From NCBI RefSeq assembly GCF_016653635.2, contig NZ_CP067420.1:3197501-3261500 (forward strand): a stretch of DNA of 64,000 nucleotides, read 5' to 3'. The notes beneath the pieces were generated by a model. The model did not search any database, had not been told where the DNA came from, and worked only from the letters and a program-made list of their open reading frames with translations. A program made the position numbers and the translations under genes. Positions within the stretch are counted from its first letter, which is position 1. Each line of letters starts with the position of its first letter. This document shows positions 57,761 to 64,000 of this stretch, one piece after another. The stretch is from Skermanella sp. TT6 (GTDB taxonomy: Bacteria > Pseudomonadota > Alphaproteobacteria > Azospirillales > Azospirillaceae).

Positions 57761-58480
57761 TCAGGCCCGTTCTTCCAGATAGCGCGAGAGGATGGAGCTG
57801 AACTCGCTGGAGAACGCCTCCAGGCGTTCAGCGTAGCGCCCCAAATCTGTCGAAAATTTGTTGTAGGCGACCACCGCGGGAATGGCGGCGACGAGCCCCA
57901 GGGCGGTGGCGAACAGCGCCTCGGCGATGCCCGGCGCCACGACGGCCAGGCTGGTGTTGTTGGAGGCCGCGATCGAGGTGAAGCTGTTCATGATGCCCCA
58001 CACCGTGCCGAACAGGCCGATGAAGGGCGCGGTGGAGCCGACGGTCGCCAGGAACGACATGTAGCGCTCGGCCCGCGCCATCTCGCGGCCGATGGTCACC
58101 GACATCACGCGCTCGACCCGCTGCTGCAGCCCGGCCTTGATGCCCGACGCGTTCAGCGACCGCTCGCTGGCGTGGCGCCACTCGCGCATGCCGGCGGCGA
58201 AGGTCGCGGCCATCGGGTCGCCCGGCTGCTTGCCCACGTCCTCGTAAAGCTTCTCCAGCGATCCGCCGGACCAGAAGCTCTCCTCGAAGTCGGCCGCCTG
58301 GGCGTTCAGCCGGCGCAGCCTGACGATCTTCTCGAAGATGATCGCCCAGCACCAGACCGAGGCGGCGAACAGCATGAGCATGACGGCTTTGACCACCACG
58401 TCGGCGGCCATGAACAGCCCCCAGACGGAGAGGTCGTGGGACGCCGCCGCCGCGCCGGAAGTGATGACAGAAGGATCCAT
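57761..58480 (-). CDS. tolQ: Tol-Pal system protein TolQ
   Basis: The 239-residue inner-membrane protein has three hydrophobic segments (WGLFMAADVVVKAVMLMLFA, then FLATVGSTAPFIGLFGTVW and [21 protein letters not shown]) of the MotA/TolQ/ExbB channel family. It is distinguished from the iron-linked ExbB at 29.8 kb by its position in the tol cluster and the absence of an N-terminal extension. It forms the proton channel that energises TolA. ybgC lies 17 bases upstream, completing the ybgC-tolQRA start of the operon. Confidence 0.96.
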   Translation of the reverse strand: MDPSVITSGAAAASHDLSVWGLFMAADVVVKAVMLMLFAASVWCWAIIFEKIVRLRRLNAQAADFEESFWSGGSLEKLYEDVGKQPGDPMAATFAAGMREWRHASERSLNASGIKAGLQQRVERVMSVTIGREMARAERYMSFLATVGSTAPFIGLFGTVWGIMNSFTSIAASNNTSLAVVAPGIAEALFATALGLVAAIPAVVAYNKFSTDLGRYAERLEAFSSEFSSILSRYLEERA

Positions 58481-58497
58481 GGTACTCGGTCTCGCCT

Positions 58498-58966
58498 TTA
58501 GCTGTTTGGGCCTTGATCGGTCTCGCCGCGGGTCCGTAGCGCGTCCAGCGTGGCCCGGACCGGCTCCGGCAACCGCACGGGCCGGCCCAGCGGATTGATG
58601 CAGAACACGGTTAACAAAATACGAACAAGGACCCTGCGCCCGGGCACGCCAGCCATGAGGACGGTCTGCTCGAACTCCAGGGAGGCGCCGCGGATATCGA
58701 TGATTCGCGTTTCGACTTCAAGCAGGTCGTCGAGCCGCGCCGGGGCCCGGAAGTCGATCTCGCACCTGCGTACCGCAAAGGCCACACCCGTGTCGCCCGC
58801 GATCTCCGCATGACGGCTTCCCAGCGCCCGCAGCATCTCGGTGCGCCCGCGCTCGGCGTAGCGCAGGTAGTTGGCGTGGAACACGAGGCCGCCGGCGTCC
58901 GTGTCCTCGTAATAGACGCGGACCGGCAGCCGGTGTACCGCGCCGTCCATGCCGCCGCCGAAGACT

Positions 58967-58974
<8 letters not shown>
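58498..58974 (-). CDS. ybgC: acyl-CoA thioesterase YbgC
   Basis: The 158-residue hotdog-fold enzyme hydrolyses acyl-CoA thioesters and accompanies the tol genes in many proteobacteria. The N-terminal catalytic segment [20 protein letters not shown] carries the conserved aspartate, and [12 protein letters not shown] and [20 protein letters not shown] follow as in the family. The ATG at 58972-58974 overlaps the ruvB stop by eight bases, joining the ruv and tol gene groups in one unit. Confidence 0.95.
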
Positions 58975-60024
<1,050 letters not shown>

Positions 60025-60028
<4 letters not shown>

Positions 60029-60636
60029 GCGCTAAGCTCCTTCAGTCCCATCATGATCAACTGTTCCACCTTGGCGTCGGGGCCGGCCTTCTGGGCGGCC
60101 TGGGCGACCGCCGCGAAGGCCTCGGCCCGCCGGTAGCCAAGGTTGACCAGCGCCGACACCGCGTCGCCGGTGACCCCCGCCCCGGCCGGCGCGCCGCCGG
60201 ACGCGGCCGTCGCCGGACCGGCGCCGAACTGCAGGTCGGCGACCTTGTCCTTCAGCTCGCTGATCAGGCGGTTGGCCAGCTTGGGGCCGACGCCGTCGGC
60301 CTGGGCCAGCGCGGTGCGGTCCTGCGCCGCGATCGCCTGCCCAAGCTTGTCCGGCTCCAGCACGGACAGCAGCGCCAGGGCCACCCGCGACCCGACGCCC
60401 TGCACGGTGGTCAGGCGCCGGAACCAGTCGCGCTCCGCCGCGTCGATGAAGCCGAACAGGGTCATGGCATCCTCGCGCACCTGCATCTCGGTGCGGAGCG
60501 ACACGGCCGCCCCGGTATCGCCGATGCGCCGGAGCGTGCGCGCCGAGCAGTAGACGAGGTAGCCGACGCCGCCGCAGTCGACGATGCAGTGGTCGGTCCC
60601 GACGCTGTCGAGCAGGCCGGACAGCTTGGCGATCAT
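60025..60636 (-). CDS. ruvA: Holliday junction-binding protein RuvA
   Basis: RuvA binds the four-way junction and loads RuvB. The 203-residue protein has the OB-fold start [15 protein letters not shown], two helix-hairpin-helix segments ([19 protein letters not shown] and [16 protein letters not shown]) and the C-terminal domain that contacts RuvB ([19 protein letters not shown]). Its ATG overlaps the ruvC stop in ATGA and its stop overlaps the ruvB start. Confidence 0.97.
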
Positions 60637-61175
60637 GCCCGGCCTCCCCGCACCCCCGGGATCGCCAGGGCGCCCGCGATCACGTTGCGCGTGGCCGCGT
60701 GGTGGGCGTGGCAGATCGCCACGGCCAGCGCGTCGGCGGCGTCGGCCGACTTCATCTCGACGCCCGGAAGGATCATCCCGACCATCACCTGAACCTGGTT
60801 CTTGTCCGCATGCCCGGCGCCGACCACCGACTTCTTGACGAGGTTCGTCGGGTACTCCGCCACCGGCAGCCCGGCCTTGGCGGGGACCAGCAGCACGACG
60901 CCGCGCGCCATGCCGAGCTTGAGCGTGGACGCCGGGTTCTTGTTGACGAAGGTCTCCTCGACCGCCGCCTCGTCGGGCTTCCAGCGCTCGATCACGGCGC
61001 TGAGGCCGTCGTGGAGCTGCACCAGCCGCTCGGCGAGGCTGAGGTCGCCGTCGGAATGGATGGCGCCGTTGGCGACATGGGTCATCCGGTTGCCGCAGAC
61101 ATCGATGATGCCCCAGCCGGTGTGCCGCAGGCCGGGATCGAGCCCGACCAGCCTGAACGGTCCCGGTGCTCGCAT
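60633..61175 (-). CDS. ruvC: Holliday junction resolvase RuvC
   Basis: RuvC cuts Holliday junctions symmetrically. The 180-residue protein begins [20 protein letters not shown], with the first catalytic aspartate in that segment. [11 protein letters not shown] holds the glutamate, and the final acidic pair is in [18 protein letters not shown]. The ATG at 61173-61175 overlaps the yebC stop by ATGA; a longer open frame upstream reads through yebC in another frame and is not coding. It is immediately followed by ruvA. Confidence 0.96.
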   Translation of the reverse strand: MRAPGPFRLVGLDPGLRHTGWGIIDVCGNRMTHVANGAIHSDGDLSLAERLVQLHDGLSAVIERWKPDEAAVEETFVNKNPASTLKLGMARGVVLLVPAKAGLPVAEYPTNLVKKSVVGAGHADKNQVQVMVGMILPGVEMKSADAADALAVAICHAHHAATRNVIAGALAIPGVRGGRA

Positions 61176-61924
61176 CAGGCGGTCAGCCGCTCCAGCAGCT
61201 CGTTGGGGATGTCGAAGTTGCCCGACACGGTCTGGACGTCGTCGTTGTCGTCCAGCACGTCGATCAGCTTCAGCAGGCTGGCGGCGGTATCCTCGTCGGG
61301 GGCCACCGTGTTGACCGGCTTCCAGGTCAGGGCGGCGCTCTCCGCCGGACCGAACTTCTCCTCCAGCGCGTCGCGCACGGCGGACATGTCCTCCATCGAG
61401 GTCGTGATCTCGTGGACGTCGTCGGTGGAGTCCACGTTCTCGGCCCCGGCTTCCAGCGCCGCCTCGAACATGGCCTCGGCCCCGGCAGCCTTGGCCGGGT
61501 AGACGATCAGGCCGATGCGGCTGAACATGAAGGCGACCGACCCGGTCTCGCCCAGCGACCCGCCGTGCTTGGTGAAGGCCGAACGGACCTCGGCGGCGGT
61601 GCGGTTGCGGTTGTCGGTCAGCGCCTCGACGATCAGCGCGATGCCGCCGGGACCGTAGCCCTCGTACCGGACCTCTTCGTAGTTGGCGTCGTCGCCGCCC
61701 GGGCTGCCGCTCTTGATCGCCCTGTCGATCCGGTCCTTCGGCATGTTCTGCGTCCGGGCCGCGATGATCGCGGCGCGCAGCCGCGGGTTGGCGGCGGGGT
61801 CCGGGAGGCCCGACTTGGCCGCGACGCTGATTTCCCGGGCGAGCTTGTTGAACATCTTGGCGCGCTTGACGTCCTGCGCGCCCTTGCGGTGCATGATGTT
61901 CTTGAACTGTGAATGACCTGCCAT
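61175..61924 (-). CDS. yebC: YebC/PmpR-family transcriptional or translational regulator
   Basis: The 249-residue protein starts [18 protein letters not shown], the signature of the family, and contains [20 protein letters not shown] and [16 protein letters not shown]. YebC-type proteins bind DNA in some bacteria, and members are linked to translation of proline-rich stretches. It heads the yebC-ruvCAB-ybgC-tol gene block, the usual alphaproteobacterial arrangement. The proline-rich TonB and TolA encoded in this window would be natural test proteins for the translational role. Confidence 0.96.
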   Translation of the reverse strand: MAGHSQFKNIMHRKGAQDVKRAKMFNKLAREISVAAKSGLPDPAANPRLRAAIIAARTQNMPKDRIDRAIKSGSPGGDDANYEEVRYEGYGPGGIALIVEALTDNRNRTAAEVRSAFTKHGGSLGETGSVAFMFSRIGLIVYPAKAAGAEAMFEAALEAGAENVDSTDDVHEITTSMEDMSAVRDALEEKFGPAESAALTWKPVNTVAPDEDTAASLLKLIDVLDDNDDVQTVSGNFDIPNELLERLTA

Positions 61925-62416
61925 GCGCTTGAACCTGCCCTTCGAGAGGCTTTTCTGAGTGTCGATAGGGATGATTATGGCAGCTGTCTACCACACCCGG
62001 CGCAGGGCCGCACGCGACAGAACGGCAGCGAAGGGCGGGACGCCGGCACAGATAACCGTCAATGAGAACATGATAGCTTAATATGGCGACATTGCGGTGT
62101 TGCTCATTCGTTTTGGCTCAGGTCACATGCCTCGAAATTAAGTTGAACAATTAACTAAATATACACTTTAAAGTTTTGGAGTCATAAAAATCCAGTCGGG
62201 TTAACTCAAAAGACATTGACGCAGCGCCACTCCTGTATATACAACTGTCTTGTCCGGGCACAGCAAACAGAGTGGATGCTGAACCGCCCTAACTGACAGC
62301 ACGAAAATATCTTCGCGAAAGGATTAAATGATGCTGCAACTCACCATCCTAGACTTTCAAGGTCTTGTCATTTCCCTGATGGCACCAGATTGCCGACAAC
62401 GGAAGGAAAATTGCGA
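61925..62416. other. gene-poor AT-richer spacer between yebC and brnT
   Basis: About 490 bases with clearly lower GC than the rest of the window. The part next to yebC presumably carries its promoter. The part from about 62090 to 62400 contains short AT-rich runs (TTAACT, TATATACA) and the promoter proposed for the toxin-antitoxin pair. No gene with a convincing start was seen on either strand. Confidence 0.7.
62216..62243 (+). promoter_or_regulatory. candidate sigma-70 promoter for brnTA
   Basis: TTGACG (62216-62221) and TATACA (62238-62243) are separated by 16 bases. This would start a transcript about 165 bases before brnT. BrnA normally represses its own operon, so an operator is expected near here, but I could not identify one with confidence. 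Confidence 0.45.
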
Positions 62417-62713
62417 ATGGAGTTTGAGTGGTGTGATGAAAAGAACAACAAGAACTTCGAGAAACATGGCCTTTACTTCGATCATGTGATTGCAGCTTTT
62501 GCTGGTCATATGATCGAGAAAGAGGATAGTCGACGCAAATATGGCGAAAAACGATATATTGCCATTGGCATGGTAGACAACCACGTACTTGCAATTGTAT
62601 ATACATGGCGTAGTGGCATTCGCCGCTTAATTTCCGCAAGAAAGGCGAGGAAGGATGAACGGAGAGCGTACAGTACGACGCTCGCTGGGCTCAACCCCGA
62701 CCAGGAAAGCTGA
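62417..62713 (+). CDS. brnT: BrnT-family toxin
   Basis: The 98-residue protein matches BrnT toxins, RelE-fold ribonucleases that stop translation: MEFEWCDEKNNKNFEKHG at the start, then FDHVIAAFAG, RYIAIGMVDNHVLAIVYTWR and RLISARKARKDER at the C-terminus. The ATG at 62417 has GGAAGG nine bases before it. It precedes and overlaps brnA by 59 bases, the usual order. GC content is lower than in the flanking housekeeping genes, which suggests acquisition by transfer. Confidence 0.92.
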   Translation: MEFEWCDEKNNKNFEKHGLYFDHVIAAFAGHMIEKEDSRRKYGEKRYIAIGMVDNHVLAIVYTWRSGIRRLISARKARKDERRAYSTTLAGLNPDQES

Positions 62714-62972
62714 CTGGTCCAGGTTTGATGAATTGACCGACGCTGACGTCGAGGTCGCCATACGAAGCGACCCCGACGCCGCGCCCGTGCTTGATCAACA
62801 ATGGTTTGATGCGGCAGAGATCATCGAACCTTCGAGCAAGGCGGCCATAAGCATCCGTTTGGATAAAGATGTTCTAGATTTTTTCCGAACGAACAGCGAG
62901 AGATACCAGACCAAGATCAACGCAGTGTTGCGCTCGTATATGCAACACGAACTGCGAAAAGCTCGGAAGTAG
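62655..62972 (+). CDS. brnA: BrnA-family antitoxin
   Basis: The 105-residue protein has the BrnA pattern: a flexible N-terminal half (WSRFDELTDADVEVAIRSDP) that wraps the toxin, and a C-terminal ribbon-helix-helix DNA-binding part (AAISIRLDKDVLDFFRTNSE, then YQTKINAVLRSYMQHEL). It would bind BrnT and repress the operon. The ATG at 62655 follows GAGGAAGG and lies inside brnT, so the two are translationally coupled. Confidence 0.93.
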   Translation: MNGERTVRRSLGSTPTRKADWSRFDELTDADVEVAIRSDPDAAPVLDQQWFDAAEIIEPSSKAAISIRLDKDVLDFFRTNSERYQTKINAVLRSYMQHELRKARK

Positions 62973-62990
62973 TCCAGGAGGACCTTTCCG

Positions 62991-63050
62991 ATGCTTGACG
63001 TAGTGCGTGAGGCAAGGAGCATTGCCAATCAACCGCCAACTATAGCGTGA
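62991..63050 (+). CDS. possible 19-residue micro-ORF behind brnA
   Basis: An ATG at 62991 is preceded by AGGAGGACCTTTCCG, one of the strongest ribosome sites in the window, and opens a frame MLDVVREARSIANQPPTIA with a TGA at 63048-63050. It starts 18 bases after brnA. It may be the 5' remnant of a truncated gene or a genuine small peptide. Confidence 0.35.
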   Translation: MLDVVREARSIANQPPTIA

Positions 63051-63059
63051 GATGTACTG

Positions 63060-63875
63060 CTAGATACTCGGCAGATGGTTCGCCAGCCTCGGTCCGACCC
63101 TTACCGCCTCCGCCCGGACGGTCAGCCCCGTCCGGTCGTCGGTTTCCACGAAGACGCCGCAGACGGTGGCCTCGTTCTCTGCGGGGGTCATCTTCTCCGT
63201 CGGCAGCTTGCGGACGAAGCGGGCGACCGAGACTTCCTTCTTCATCCCGATCACGCTGTCATAGTCGCCGCACATGCCGGCGTCCGACTGGAAGGCGGTC
63301 CCGCCGTTCAGGATCTGGAGGTCGGCGGTCGGGATGTGGGAGTGGGTGCCGACGACGAGGGAGACGCGGCCGTCCAGATAGTGGCCCATGGCCATCTTCT
63401 CGCTGGTCGCCTCGCCGTGGAAGTCCAGCACGGCGGCGGTGATGCCGCCGCCCAGCCTGTGCTGGCGGAGCACCTTCTCGACCGCCGCGAAGGGATCGTC
63501 CAGGGCGTCCATGAACAGCCGCGCCATGACGTTCATGACGAGGACCTTGCGCCCGCCCTGGAGTTGGAAGATCGAGGCGCCGCGGCCCGGCGTGCCATCG
63601 GGATAGTTGAGCGGGCGCAGGATGCGCGGCTCGCGGTCGATCGACCCGATCAGTTCCTTCTGGTCCCAGACATGGTTCCCGGTGGTGATGCAGTCGACGC
63701 CGGCCTCGAAGAACTCCCGGGCGATCTTGTCGGTGATCCCGAAGCCGCCGGCCGCGTTCTCGCCATTCAGCACCAGGAAATCGACCTTCAGCGCGGCGCG
63801 CAGTTCGGGAATGCGCTTCAACGCCGCCTCGCGGCCGCTGCGTCCGACCACGTCGCCCAGGAACAGGAGTCTCAT
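63060..63875 (-). CDS. YmdB-family metallophosphoesterase (TIGR00282)
   Basis: The 271-residue protein has the family motifs: LFLGDVVGRSGR at the N-terminus, LNGENAAGGFG, TTGNHVWDQKE, DFHGEATSEK and GTHSHIPTAD. Relatives hydrolyse 2',3'-cyclic nucleotides with a dinuclear metal site and affect RNA turnover or biofilm in Bacillus (YmdB). The physiological role in alphaproteobacteria is not settled. The ATG at 63873-63875 follows the 5-formyltetrahydrofolate cyclo-ligase stop by 12 bases, an association seen in related genomes. Confidence 0.93.
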   Translation of the reverse strand: MRLLFLGDVVGRSGREAALKRIPELRAALKVDFLVLNGENAAGGFGITDKIAREFFEAGVDCITTGNHVWDQKELIGSIDREPRILRPLNYPDGTPGRGASIFQLQGGRKVLVMNVMARLFMDALDDPFAAVEKVLRQHRLGGGITAAVLDFHGEATSEKMAMGHYLDGRVSLVVGTHSHIPTADLQILNGGTAFQSDAGMCGDYDSVIGMKKEVSVARFVRKLPTEKMTPAENEATVCGVFVETDDRTGLTVRAEAVRVGPRLANHLPSI

Positions 63876-63887
63876 GTCACCATCAAT

Positions 63888-64000
63888 CTAATCTGAAATT
63901 CGGAGCGCCGACGTCTCCGTCACGATCCAGTCAAGCGGCTCGTCGTACCGATCGCGGGGAACGGTTTCGACCTCCTGCGCCGCGAAGCCTATGCCGATCG
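63888..64000 (-). CDS. 5-formyltetrahydrofolate cyclo-ligase (C-terminal part, partial)
   Basis: The last 113 bases read on the minus strand as a frame containing GIGFAAQEVETVPRDRYD and PLDWIVTETSALRISD before a TAG at 63888-63890. This matches the conserved C-terminus of the 5-formyltetrahydrofolate cyclo-ligase family (AxQEVxxVPxxxHDxPLDxIVTE). The enzyme makes 5,10-methenyltetrahydrofolate using ATP. The start is outside the window. Confidence 0.85.
   Translation of the reverse strand, partial: IGIGFAAQEVETVPRDRYDEPLDWIVTETSALRISD

Noticed and set aside
54827-58501. 1224-codon plus-strand open frame across the tol genes
   Set aside because: It runs antisense to five well-supported Tol genes and consists of Arg/Gly/Leu-rich low-complexity sequence.

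Overview
The window is GC-rich, densely packed bacterial chromosome. The gene content and order point to an alphaproteobacterium of the Rhodospirillales, most likely the Azospirillum/Skermanella group. This is inferred from the contiguous yebC-ruvCAB-ybgC-tolQRAB-pal-cpoB-tilS-ftsH-folP-glmM block, the Entner-Doudoroff operon and general codon and GC style; no rRNA marker is present. I saw no tRNA, rRNA or CRISPR array.

Layout. 1-5.1 kb (minus strand): cobU/cobP behind a cobalamin riboswitch, an orphan terminase-small-subunit-like gene, thiC behind a TPP riboswitch, and two little-known genes. 5.4-10.4 kb: signalling, with a cNMP-binding/EAL protein convergent to an operon of a PAS histidine kinase and a DUF3369/HD-GYP response regulator. 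10.5-12.1 kb: an IS110-family element whose 3' noncoding end can fold into a long structured RNA, a candidate bridge RNA. 12.2-16.9 kb: a metallophosphoesterase, a diheme c-type cytochrome plus a cytochrome c', and a DUF3141 alpha/beta hydrolase.

17-27.2 kb (plus strand): a carbohydrate catabolism cluster. A ROK repressor gene is followed by a CUT2-type sugar ABC transporter (ATPase, permease, binding protein), a terminator-like hairpin, a PfkB sugar kinase, then zwf-edd-eda. Together these would import a sugar (fructose is my best guess), phosphorylate it and send it through the Entner-Doudoroff pathway. An IS66-type element with two nested pairs of inverted repeats sits directly behind eda.

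28.9-32.1 kb: iron handling. A bacterioferritin that keeps the heme ligand but lacks three ferroxidase ligands lies divergent from exbB-exbD-tonB, with a large perfect Fur-like inverted repeat between them. 32.1-45.7 kb: a TPR/O-GlcNAc-transferase-like protein, a secreted hydrolase, a zinc alcohol dehydrogenase, serC-serA, an unknown 573-residue protein, a MaoC protein, a tightly packed GNAT/PhzF/GNAT/DUF1127 run, and a divergent MocR regulator.

46-62 kb (minus strand): core housekeeping genes, namely the Holliday-junction resolvasome, the complete Tol-Pal envelope system, and tilS, ftsH, folP, glmM and thiD. 62-63.1 kb: an AT-richer islet with a BrnT/BrnA toxin-antitoxin pair. The window ends in a YmdB-type phosphoesterase and the C-terminus of 5-formyltetrahydrofolate cyclo-ligase.
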